Below, piece after piece: positions 1-10,840 of a stretch of DNA of 64,000 nt (positions within the stretch are counted from its first letter, which is position 1; each line of letters opens with the position of its first letter). The notes under the pieces are model-generated. The model saw only the letters and a list, made by a program, of their open reading frames with translations, had not been told where the DNA came from and made no database searches. The translations under genes and the position numbers were made by a program. This DNA is from Epinephelus fuscoguttatus. Taxonomy: Eukaryota; Chordata; Actinopteri; Perciformes; Serranidae. The stretch spans positions 30,031,098 through 30,095,097 of the forward strand of contig NC_064770.1 in assembly GCF_011397635.1 (NCBI RefSeq), read 5' to 3'.

Positions 1-90
1 GCCGCGACATCAAATTCATGTTTATGTTGCTAGCATTAGCTAAAGCTTCAAATCACAGTGTGTCCACCACCTCACTCCACGCCATTACAG

Positions 91-372
91 ACCACTTTGC
101 TGGGAGGAGAACAGGCAGCAGCTGTGAGGTTGGACCCTGAGTCAGCAGCTGCAGCAACCCAAATTCAGCCAGTGCAAACCCCAGCTCTGGAGGATCAGAC
201 AGCCTTGACTCCCCCACAGATCAGCAAACTTTCTGTTGCTGCTGTTGCACAGGTTAAAAATAGCGCTGCCACTGGCCAAAAGCCCGCTGGCCAAATTCAA
301 GCTGACAAAAGGTCCATCTTCAGAGCTGCTGCCAGCCCTCCTCCCAGCGAAGCAGTTTTTTGTATGCAGTAG
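91..372 (+). CDS. Possible terminal coding exon of an unidentified gene
   Basis: An open frame runs from a good splice acceptor (pyrimidine tract then ACAG ending at 90) to a TAG at 370-372, giving 93 residues. The peptide is rich in Ala, Gln, Pro and Ser and is not a simple repeat; it ends in FCMQ. I do not recognise the family. A position at the window edge, just upstream of a complete gene on the same strand, fits the last exon of a gene whose body lies to the left. It could also be a chance frame. No strong AATAAA follows within 300 bases, which weakens the case. Confidence 0.3.
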   Translation, partial: TTLLGGEQAAAVRLDPESAAAATQIQPVQTPALEDQTALTPPQISKLSVAAVAQVKNSAATGQKPAGQIQADKRSIFRAAASPPPSEAVFCMQ

Positions 373-614
373 ATCTTCATAAGCACATCATCAGAACAGC
401 AACTAAACTGGCCTTAAGCTGAGACTGTTATGTCAACTGCTGTCTTCAAGATCAAGAGTGAACTCTGTAACTCAATAGACCGAATCACAATGTTTATTTA
501 CAGTAACTTGTGAGTAGAAAACCTCTGTGTCACATTATGTGTCAGGCACATAGGATCAAACAGTGCTGAGCAAATTTGTTTTAGCCGTACAAAAAGGACA
601 CACCTAAAAAAAAT

Positions 615-850
615 TAATATCAGTTGAAGTGTACTCTATATATAGAATATATTCACCTTGCCATCAGACAGCTTTTTGCAATGGGGAACTGAGGCTGTTA
701 TATCAAAGCCAACAGACTCCATAGAAAGAAACAGTCATTTCACTGAGCAGAGCACAGAGTGCTGGTCATGGCTTTGGTTGGTTAGCGTGGAAGGTAAAAT
801 GGTACAAATGTTCAAATATATTGTACACTTAAACTGATTTTTAAGGCAGA
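615..850. repeat. Fragment of a palindromic MITE family
   Basis: The stretch shares phrases with the fold-back element at about 15940-16700: a segment reading like CAGTTGAAGTGTAC, then GCCATCAGACAGC, GGGGAACTGA and CAGACTCCATAGA, and at the far end TGTACACTTAAACTGAT in reverse orientation. It is a shorter, diverged copy of the same non-autonomous element. Ends are not sharply defined. Confidence 0.4.
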
Positions 851-1045
851 TGGTCTGCACTTGTATAGCGCTTTTCTATTATTCTGAACACTCAAAGCGC
901 TTTTTTCACCACGTCACATTCACCCATTCACACACTGTTGGCCGAGGCTACCATACATGGTTCCACCTGCTTCTCAGTTACCAGTCACATGCTCTCACAC
1001 ACCGATGGAACAGCCACTAGCAGCAATTTGGGGTTTAAACGTTAC
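848..1045. repeat. Truncated dispersed fish repeat (TATAGCGC type)
   Basis: It contains the wording of a very common fish dispersed repeat: GGTCTGCACTTGTATAGCGC, CTCAAAGCGC, a CACATTCACCCATTCACAC stretch and CAGCAATTTGGGGTT near the end. It codes for nothing and has no matching opposite end here, so it is a partial copy. Confidence 0.45.
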
Positions 1046-1261
1046 AGTTAGGGTTTTACATATCTCTGCAATTCATATCAACTTCCAGATGTCCACCTGG
1101 AGATGACTGTTGTGAGCATATAAAGGTAACATTTCTCATCAATGTGGAATTTTGGCAGAACGCTGAATGTTTTATTTTATGATAGCAGCAAATGAGCAAT
1201 TGATTATATGTTCTTTATAATATTTTCAACACTTCTAATTATGATTTTTTAACAAAGATTT

Positions 1262-1640
1262 GTAAGGTAAGGTAAAACTTTAAAGTCCCTAAGGGGCAAT
1301 TTGAGATACAAACAGTAGTCATGTGTACAACAAAACAGTAAGTACAGTGCAAACACACAGAATCCAGTATCGCACACTTAGTGGTCACTCCTGGTTAAGA
1401 TACGTGATAAAAGACAGGACAAAGAATGATGTGGAACACTTAGTGCTACATTTAGGGAGGCAAACCTCCGCCCTGATGGAAGCATCTCAAACTCAACATG
1501 GAGGGGATGCTGAGAGTCTAAGACAATAGACCGAGCTTTAGAGGTGACCCTCTCTTCATACAAATGCTTTAAGTTATAAAAAGTAACACCAGTAACCTTA
1601 AAGCACAACTTGACTACTTTTTTTTATCTGTAATCCTCTA
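1262..1640 (-). mobile_element. 5'-truncated non-LTR retrotransposon (LINE) 3' end
   Basis: On the minus strand a short frame reads SKARSIVLDSQHPLHVEFEM followed by LPSGRRF, the usual C-terminal tail of a fish LINE reverse-transcriptase protein. The plus-strand left edge reads AAAGTCCCTAAGGGGCAATT, the 3' noncoding end of such elements. Only about 380 bases are left; the frame is short and degenerate, so the copy is dead. The fragment at 36928-37375 is a related element in the same orientation. Confidence 0.6.
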
Positions 1641-1929
1641 ATTTTTGTAATAAACTGCTGTTTTCTTCAGCTGGATTCTTTTAAAATAAACTTTAATGTG
1701 AATTTTCCTGATCATGGTGCTACAGCAACGACTGAATTTAAACAATAAGTCAACTATTTTAACTTTATAAAAGATTAGAATACAATATTCTTGCTGTTTT
1801 TGTGGTTCAAATCAAATTTATTATTTTTTTCTGTAAAATGCAGATTTATCACTTGAGAAAGTTTTCTGCTTCTCTGCCCTTTAAGTGAAATCACCTCTGT
1901 GTTGTTGTTTTTTTTCCTCTTACTCTTCG

Positions 1930-2062
1930 TGATTTGCATGAGTGTCTATGATTGGCTGCTGTAAGGAGGGAGATACTGCTCTCTCCTGATTGGCTGCAAG
2001 CAGAAGGGGGCAGGTGCTGTGTGTGAAGATATATACAGAGTGCAGCCTCACCAGGCACACTC
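1930..2062 (+). promoter_or_regulatory. Promoter of the Ras-dva-type gene
   Basis: A perfect octamer ATTTGCAT (1932-1939) is followed by two reverse CCAAT boxes in ATTGGCTGC context (1951 and 1989) and a TATA-like TATATACA at 2030. Transcription would therefore start near 2055-2062. This places the in-frame ATG-like codon at 2019 upstream of the transcript and supports the start at 2211. Confidence 0.55.
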
Positions 2063-2210
2063 ACATGCATCTGCTGTCATCAGCCTATTCAACAGAACTG
2101 CATCCAACTCCATCACTGATATCAAGAGTTTTCAGACAAGGATCCACAGGCAACAGAAAACAGAAGTGATTCTTCCAAGTGGTGTTTTGGAGGCAAAGAG
2201 CATCAGAAAC

Positions 2211-2837
2211 ATGTCTTTTGAAGTGAAGGAGAAGACGGAGGTGCGTCTGGTGTTTCTGGGAGCAGCTGGAGTGGGGAAGACAGCCCTCATCCAACGCTTC
2301 CTAGAGGACACTTTTGAGCCCAAGCACCGGCGCACAGTGGAGGAGCTCCACAGGAAGGAGTACGAGGTGGCAGGTGTCAAAGTCACCATCAACATCATGG
2401 ACACCAGCGGAAGCTACTCCTTCCCCGCCATGCGAAAGCTCTCCATCCAGAGCAGCGATGCCTTCGCCCTGGTCTACGCTGTGGATGACCCCGAATCCCT
2501 GGAGGCTGTCAAGAGTCTGCGAGAGGAGATCCTAGAGGTCAAAGAGGACAAGTACACACCTATTGTGGTGATAGGCAACAAGATAGACCGTCACAACGAG
2601 CGTCAGGTGTCCAGCAAAGACGTGCTGTCCACAGTGGAGCAGGACTGGAACCACAGCTTCATGGAGTCCTCTGCCAAAGACAATGTCAACGTGCTGGAGG
2701 CTTTCAGAGAGCTGCTCCAGCAAGCCAACCTGCCCAGTCGGCTGAGCCCAGCGCTGTGCCGCAGACGGGAGACGTTCCCCAAAGAGAGCAACAAACGACC
2801 TCCTATGAACAAGGCCAACAGCTGCATCATCTCATAA
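2211..2837 (+). CDS. Ras-dva-type small GTPase, single exon, 208 aa
   Basis: This is a membrane-anchored small GTPase of the Ras superfamily. Seen: P-loop GAAGVGKT at residues 17-24, a DTSGSYSFP switch II where Ras has DTAGQE, GNKIDR for guanine recognition, SSAKDN for G5, and a C-terminal CIIS CaaX box predicting farnesylation. Length and the SFPAMRKLSIQ wording fit the Ras-dva family best; RASD1/RASD2 are similar but about 70 residues longer. Ras-dva proteins act in early head and forebrain patterning in frogs and fish, and the family is reported lost in placental mammals. The catalytic Gln of Ras is replaced by Ser, which predicts weak intrinsic GTP hydrolysis. The frame is open upstream to 2019, but that lies before the TATA element, so Met at 2211 was chosen. 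The gene is intronless here. Confidence 0.85.
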   Translation: MSFEVKEKTEVRLVFLGAAGVGKTALIQRFLEDTFEPKHRRTVEELHRKEYEVAGVKVTINIMDTSGSYSFPAMRKLSIQSSDAFALVYAVDDPESLEAVKSLREEILEVKEDKYTPIVVIGNKIDRHNERQVSSKDVLSTVEQDWNHSFMESSAKDNVNVLEAFRELLQQANLPSRLSPALCRRRETFPKESNKRPPMNKANSCIIS

Positions 2838-3560
2838 GGGCAAGAATACCCAAAGAGACTGAGAAAGAACTGCCCAAAAGAGACTGAAAGGGCTTCGTTG
2901 GTGTGGAGCTACACACTGAGAGACAGTGTTACATGTGTCAAGACTCTAGCTAAACACTGAGTCAGTAAATGTTGTGTACTCATCAGGCTTGAGAGCATTG
3001 CATCTATCGCCACAACACTGGGGGTGCAGAGATGTAACAGTGAGATGGACATGTCACCATGAAAACACCTTTCATACGTGAAAGAATGTGGTTGAACAAC
3101 TGTGTGTAAAAAAAAAAAAACGGCAGTGCACAGACACTGCTAACTGTGAATGTCAGAAATGATGGTGTAAAAATTGTGCAGCTGTGTGTATCATACGCTC
3201 AATTTTCCTTCAAATGTATATCATGTTTAAGTTTTTGTGTTGCTGGTGTTAAAAGAGCAAATAACTGTGAAGTGTTTACATGAGAGAGATTTATGAAGTG
3301 AACAACTGAAGTGGGGTTTATATTTTTGATAGCAACACATTAAACATTATGTTGTGAATTGTTGTGCGGCCTGTCCTGCATCTAAGACATTAAAAAAACA
3401 CACATACTGGTGTTTCTCCCTTTCTTTGTCATTTCATTTTTTAATGGGTGTTTGCCTTCTTTTTAAAAAATGTTAATGATATTTTCTCTTCATGACGGTG
3501 CAAAGGTGATGTTTGATGTTCTTATTCAGAGCTTATCTTAAAGATAAATAAAACAGCTTA
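2838..3560 (+). other. 3'UTR of the Ras-dva-type gene
   Basis: No further coding sequence is seen. Candidate poly(A) signals on the plus strand are ATTAAA near 3340 and 3388, and AATAAA near 3546. The first two fit a message end near 3360-3410. Confidence 0.4.
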
Positions 3561-6500
3561 TCTCATCCAACGTCGGCACATTACTTCGCTTTTTTTTGCA
3601 GATGATATTGTAATTTTTACTGATAAAACTGTTCTTGACGTGACAGCAGACAACAAGTGAGTGTGTGTGTGTGTGTGTGTGTGTGGGCAGGGGCAAAGAC
3701 GTATAGACAAATTCTAAAATATGTATGTAAAGTAAGTTATCACAGCCCAAACTGGAAAAACAAGGAAAGAACAATAAAGCTGACGCCAAGTCCTGACAGG
3801 AAACACATTTTGAAATCTCACGTGCAAACAGCTCAGCTCACATGAACATACTGAGAGTTTGGACGTGCAGACTTAGTTGTATGAATGAAATGAATTCTGT
3901 CACAACATACAGAGACATTTGTTCTTTAAATGCCGTATTAAATGACTGTAATTCTACTCCAAGTTGCATTGTGTTGACTTTTCTTGAGGACTGCTGGTCT
4001 GACCAGAAATGTAAGTTTTAAAAAACAATAATTGCTTTAATAGCTCGACCAACCTGTTTGTTGTTTGTTTAAAGTGATCGGTGTTTATTCTAATGTTTGT
4101 ACCCAAAAAAGAAAATCATAGAAAGTGGTTTTTAACACTGAGTGGATTATCCTGGTGAAATAAAGTCAGTTATGGACTTATTGCATGGTCCTAATACACA
4201 CACTCACACACACAATCAATCAATCCCATGATCTCTCTGCTTTGTCTTGTATCGCCCTCTGGTGGTCATTATTTACCAACAAGGCAGCAGTTCCACGAAC
4301 GGTGGTTGATATGGGGAAGCAAGTCTCAAATAATGCTGCAAATGACATTATAAGGGAACCAAAAAAAACTGTAAATACCTCAACTTCTGTCTCCTGTGGC
4401 CCTACAATACATGACAAAAAAGAACACAGGCTTTACAGTAACTACAAGTACTAGAAGTAATTAGCTGTACTGACATGCACTTGGATGCATTTCTCTACTG
4501 TGTTTTTGTCATATAAGTTGATGTGGGACACTGCAGATACTTGAAGGTACATACTTAAAACAGTATTTTAGTACACTAAGTCTATGAAAACTACTTTCCA
4601 CCTACTGTGAAACATGATTGCTGGTTAGATGGATCAGTTAACTTGATATGACATTTAGATGTTCTCTTCACATGTACTGTTAACATTTCCCGTCTGTCAA
4701 AAGGCCACAGGCCCCAGAGAGGGAGAGAAAAGGGTATGCTTCCTCTTTCAAAAAACGTTCAGAGACAAGGTGCATTGTTTCCCCAGAATCAGACGAGGAA
4801 GTGATCTGTGATTATCAGATCTCTGGTTCCTCTTCGTGTCCCGTTTAAACTCAGTGCTGTCTTCAGTTGGACCACAGTGGCACACGGGCGGACGCAGAGA
4901 GGCAGATCGTCCCTTTTAAAGCTAAGGTGCGGACTTAACTTTTCATTCAGGCTGTAGTGAACACAGGCATAGATAGGCTTCATGACATGTAAATGATTCA
5001 AATAGCTCACATGTAACTGAAGCCAGCTGGTTAGATTTCTGTGGTTTGAGATGTCTGGGTTTGTCTCTGCTCCTGGACTTGGTCAAAGCTCCTCAGTGTT
5101 GTAAAGATACCTGAGAAGTTTTGAACAAGTACAGGATCTCTGACTGTCACTACTTCAAGTGTTGTAATCTATGTTGTTCTGTAGTGCTGCTTGTCAAACT
5201 TAAAGTCAGGCCTTCTCATACACCTGTACAGTATTTTCATTTATCTGTTACCTTTTACCGTGTTCAGCTATGTTTATTCAATATACATAAAGATTGCTCA
5301 AAGAATAAGATTAGCAAACTGAAATCTGATTCAACATGAAGAGGGCAAGATCCAGAAAGGACAGGACTCCAAGCTGACTGTCTCTATGGTGACTGAAGAA
5401 TCCAAAAACAGAGAAACCTTTTCACCGATTGAAGTCATAGGGAACTGTTACTAACAAAAGCAAAACTATATCAAAAACAAATCAGTTTACAAACTCTCAC
5501 ACAACTCGTGCAGAATAATCCAAGTCGCAGTCGTATGCTCACTACTTCCCAAACAAGCATTCACACTAAAACCTTACAATTTATAACACTGGTTCAGGGT
5601 GTCTACAGGTCTCAGACACTTGTATTTGATTTTTAACTAAATATTTAGACTTTTTTTCTTATTGAAGCAGTGAATAAGAATAAAGGTATGCAATATAGTA
5701 GTAGCCTATATATGTGGACACATGCAGAGGCAGGCAAGTTAGGTTAATCTACATTTTGCCAACAGGTAGTTGCAAGTATTAAGTTGGTTCAGAGGTATGT
5801 TTAGAGACTATTTAATGACTTTTAGGGCCTGATAATGTATGAAATTTAATTTATCCCAACCCAAGTGTACCAAAAACAAAGAACTTTAATACAGTATTTA
5901 ATTCATTTCTATTAAGAAAACTAAATGAATTGCCTACTTTTAAAGCTTAGATTATTCTTAGAGAAATTAAAAAAAAAAAAAAAAAAAAACTCTCAAGAAA
6001 AGGGCACCATGAAGACCTGAACACAAGCTATATCGACAGAGCCTTCACTCTCTGCTTAACCACCTTGTCCTGCATTAGAGAAGTACACAGTTAAAACAAC
6101 CACAGAGCTAACAGAACAATGGCCACATGACAGGGAGAAGAAAACACTTACTTTGTCATAAGGAATCCTATTAAATATCTATTAAAAAAAAAAAAAAAAA
6201 AAAAAAAACCTGCACAAAAAGCTCCACAAATATAAGATAAACTCACCTGTGATGCAACATTCACAAATAATCTGCACAAATTTAATCCATATCTCATTTT
6301 ACACAAACATCCTGCTGGGTTAATTGTTCAGATTATTAGTTGTTCTGCACCGTTGTTGGGGATGCTTCTTTTGGCTATGTGTATTTTTCATTACTTCATT
6401 TATTATTGATTGATAAATGTGTTCATTCTTCTTATTTCTCCTTGAATGAGTGCTGTATAATTGTACAGTTTTATTTCCTTGCTGTTTGTCTCTGCCACTG

Positions 6501-7424
6501 AAATGCAAAGCATTTTGTGCATGAAAGGTGCTTTATAAATAAAGTTCATTCATTCACTGTTATGCATTGTGTATAATATGTAATCTCTGTCACTTAGTCA
6601 GGGGTCATCAGTTTACCCAACGACAGAAAAGGGGTCCCTGACGGAAAAGGTAGGGAACCAGTGATTTAAAACACTTCTGCATAAACAGTTTCAAGCACGG
6701 ATGATTAGCACGCCTGAGTAAGTGCCTGTGATTGAACTCTGCTCAGTGGAACGTTCAGCAGTATGCTTAAGTGTTTTAAATACTAAGGTTTTAACAGAAG
6801 TGCATGTGGGGGGGGAAGTACTGAGCGTTCGACTGGATAAATGAGATTTGGATTATACTGCATGAGTTTAGTGAGAGGTTGCAAACGGATGTTTTGCTGC
6901 TGTTATGACTTCAATTCATCAAGAATTTTCTCTGTTTTTTGATTCCTTGTTCGCTGTGGATGCATCCAAAAAGAACAATATTCTTCATAAATTCAAAGTA
7001 ACACAGGGTGAGCAACTGATATACAAATTATCATTTTGTGGGTGAAGTATTCCTTTATCCAACACCTATAATGTAGCTGAAAAGCTCACTTTCCTGGACT
7101 GAAATCTTTATGAATTCTGATTAAAGTCAACATTTTCAGAAAATGTGATCATATAATACAGTAACATGTAAAGATTTAACATTTTAAAATTTGTCTCCTG
7201 TCAAGTTAATGCACAATACCTACCTTGACTTTACAGAGAGAGACTGGTTTACAATACACTTTGAGGAAAAAGATAATTTTTCCACACTTAAGTCCAATAA
7301 AAAATGACTTAACTGTCATTAAGTAACATAAACTGTCGAAGTCTTTAACCTATAAGGCCATTCACCAAAGCATAATAACATGGTTTCTTATACGGTAGAG
7401 ACAAGGCACAGAAGGAGGCAAATG
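3561..7424. other. Intergenic spacer with simple repeats
   Basis: No gene was recognised. It holds a GT microsatellite (3660-3684), poly(A) tracts (5968-5989, 6183-6208) and a LINE or SINE 3' tail near 6500-6560. All open frames are short and unconvincing. Confidence 0.5.
6490..6562 (+). mobile_element. LINE/SINE 3' tail remnant
   Basis: The text GTGCATGAAAGGTGCTTTAT, then AAATAAAGTT and short tandem CATT units, is the 3' tail shared by fish L2-like LINEs and the SINEs they mobilise. The body to the left is too diverged to place. Confidence 0.4.
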
Positions 7425-10400
7425 TTTTATTTTCATACACATTGACAAATGTCGTAGAGCTGGACAGAAGAGTGTTAGTGTCAATCATACTCCCTCAGCG
7501 TCACAGACAGGTCAGGGGAGCAGTGAATACAGAGAAGACAGAATGATAAACACTCACAACAGATCAAATCTTAGCCTGCATAGCAACAGCATTTGATACC
7601 GACAACCTCCAACTCTGTGCCAACACAACCCCAACATGTGCATCTAGCTCTCAAATACTGAAGAAGTACAGTTTCTATGACAAAGAGTACAAAGATAACG
7701 TGTACAGTACTGCTGTATGGAAGACATACGTTTTCAACATGTGACATTGGAACAAAGCATCGAAAACACAAGAACAGATAATTGTGCATTGGCTTATTAA
7801 GTGTATTTCCCTGAGCAGAGGACTCAATCAGAACAGAAATACACTCAGTTCCTCTTAAGCATCACTTGGAAATTCACTCAGAGAGCGCAGAAAGGTGCGT
7901 GTGTTCAGATCACGTTTTAAGGGGGAACATCACAGTAATTCATCGACCATACTGGTGTTTGTGCCAGTTCACTAAAAACACACATATTATACATTACTGC
8001 TGGCTATTTCTCTTTTTTTTTTTGTAGTACACAAATCCTATCTTCCAGGCAGCCATCGGCTTCCACACACCTTAGAACAAAGCCACTCGAGCAGCCCACC
8101 ATACTGGAGTTTGTGAAAGCGGTCATTGTAAAGTGACGCGCCTAAAGCATGGATCAAATCAAAGTCCACCTATCTGGTACATTCAAATGCTGGTATAATG
8201 CTCAAGCAAAAACAGGTTAAGAATGTGACTGCTGCTTTAATTAGAGAAGGTTATGGACTTGGTGTGGATAAGTGTTGCTAACCTCCAACTGGAGAATTGT
8301 TTCCAACACAGAGCAACAGCAGCAGATGAGGGGAGCTGTTCTGATACCAGTTTGGGGAATGCCACTGACACTGCCTAAAATGCTGGATCGGGTATCAGCA
8401 AGTTTGCATGTCAAGCACCAATCAGATACCACAGAATTTATTAGTAAACTTTAAGCAGTTTCACATCGACAGTTTTCCCAATTCTTCTTTGCCGATCCAA
8501 AACAGTAGCTTACACAGCAAGTTGCTCTGTGAAACTACAGTTTTAGAGCAGTGAAGAAGAAGTGATTTCTAGTAAATAGTGTTACATTAGGCGTTGGCAA
8601 GATGTCAGCAATTTGGCAATATTTTTACACTGCATGAAATAAAGTTATATGGCAGTCATTCTCTGTATTAGTTCATGTTTTACATAACCTGAGCCATGCC
8701 ATACAACAACGACAGCAATCATTTCACATTTATACAGGGTTAGCAGTAAACAGCTGTTAGATTTCTTTTTAACGCAATGCAATCAGAGCCTCTCTACACA
8801 TATGCCCATCAGACAAGCAGAGTTTCAGTCATACTGTAAAGTGATGAAAAGGAAAACGAAGCAGGAGGTTCACTGTGATCGGTGTCTCTCACAGCAAATT
8901 GAAATTAAGGAAAACCACTGGCTGCTTAGAAAAACACAAACTAAATACATGAAGAACTGTTTTTTCTCTGCTTTGAAAAACAGTCGGCAGTAATGTTAGG
9001 TGTTAAGGTTTGTAGTTAACTGGCTTCAACAAAGATGGTCCTTTATGTATATGTGTATGCATGTGATTTCACTGTCGGGTTACACCGTCAGCCATTCAAA
9101 ATAAGAACTATACTGAGCTGGGTGTGTTCAGTCTACTGCTAGAAAGTTGGAGTATATTAAGGGGTCAGCCCGTCCAAATAACAACAAAATAATAGTAATA
9201 ATGACAAAAAAATCCCACTCACTGCCTCAGTATAGGTAACTATGCACTGTTAGGCTGAAATGTGACACTCCAAGGAGGATTCGTGCTCCGTCAACAGAAG
9301 TTATTACTGCTTTTACCAAAGTAAAAATGAGTGACGACTTCTTCCACCCTGTATTAGTTAAAAAATGTGTGGACACCTACTACTTGAACTTAATTTTTCA
9401 CCGAAAGAGCCAAATTCCAGAGCTGTGGCTCAACTGACAATATCTTTTTTGCCATTGTCTTTATAATGACGGGACTGTGGGTTGTATAGCTTGGGATATT
9501 TGTCAACCTCAACAACTCGTCTCTCCTCATCTATTCTTTGACACACATGAGAGACACAGTGACAGCAGAGGTAAGGAGCGAGAGCCGGGATGTACGCTAC
9601 CATCCCGGAGCAAGTGTTCTTTTTAGGGGCAGCGAGGCTGGAAATAGGATAGTGGTGCTAAGAGTCACAGGGCAGCACATCTGTGAGTGCAGAAGTGTGT
9701 CTAGCCACCACCAGTGAGGGTTGCACATTGAAAATAATAGAGGCAGATGTTTTGACGCGTGTCGCTCGGCTGCAGAGTGTTTTAGCTTTGAGACCACTGC
9801 TGCAGGTGCAATATAAGGTGAATGAAGTTTCATTTGTGCTGTGCAAATCTTTTAAATAATTTCCTCTCCAGGATAATCTGCAATTTATCCTGAGTTTTCT
9901 AAGTATTTTTTCAGTTGTTTAAGCACCACAACTTTTTCAAACATAGTATGCCAATACTTGAAGGACCACAAATGAAATTACATTAACCTCTATTGCTCTG
10001 TGATAACAGCAGCAGCAGTCCCCAAAAGGGCAGCACCGAACAAAAACTATTCTCTTGGCTTGATACTAACATAAATAAGTTGAAAAATATATTTTGTTAT
10101 GATTTAGTTTAACTGACCCAATAATATAGAGCATATGAAATAATGATCCATTTCTACAGATGTTAGAAACTTCTTTTGTCACATTTTACCAAACATTCCT
10201 TCAAATGGTGCAAAAAAAGCTGCATAAAAATATAGTTTGGGCACCAATAAGCAGGAGTTTGTCCAGTCCTGTCTGTATGGTCAGACACAACACATCCAAT
10301 TAAATGCAAAGACATCACAGTGCTGAGCAGACCTGATCATATCGGGCCAGCAAGAGCAAGAGCGTCTGGAAAACGGGTGGTAAAGCATAAAGTCCTGTTA

Positions 10401-10840
10401 CTGCAGACATTTTTCTATTGTCTTTTGCAGCCGAAGCTCAGTCGTTAGATATGAGGTACCGCAGTTTATGACAAAATAACTTTTTTTTTTTTTTTTTAAT
10501 ACAAAGCATCTTTTGTTCAAGTCTGTAAAGCAAAAAGAGCAGCAAGGCAAGGAGAGGCGGGGTCAAAGTCACTTTTTTGCTATTTCTATCATCTTTTCTC
10601 AACAAGAACAAGATCTTTCAACTTAAAGAAACACCTCTTTACACCTTTTGATGTTAAGTTAAATAACCTTGAATAATTCTTACTATTTAAATTTCTTTCA
10701 CAGAATTAGGATACATGTAATCCCGACATATACAACACATGGAACATGGCGATAGCATGTTTTTACAGCACGGAGAAGGAGTGCACCTGCCTTTCGTCTC
10801 TATCACACCCACCTCACCCTCTGACCTCTCTGACACTCAT
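7425..10840 (-). other. prpsap1: Probable long 3'UTR of prpsap1
   Basis: On the minus strand the prpsap1 stop codon is followed by noncoding sequence without clear exons on either strand. A minus-strand AATAAA at 7425-7430 is a good candidate for the message end, giving a 3'UTR of about 3.4 kb. A minus-strand poly(A) run lies at about 10482-10498. An earlier cleavage site cannot be excluded. Confidence 0.35.

Noticed and set aside
2019-2210. N-terminal extension of the Ras-dva-type protein to 272 residues
   Set aside because: The extra codons begin before the TATA element and show no family similarity; Met at 2211 gives the expected protein start.
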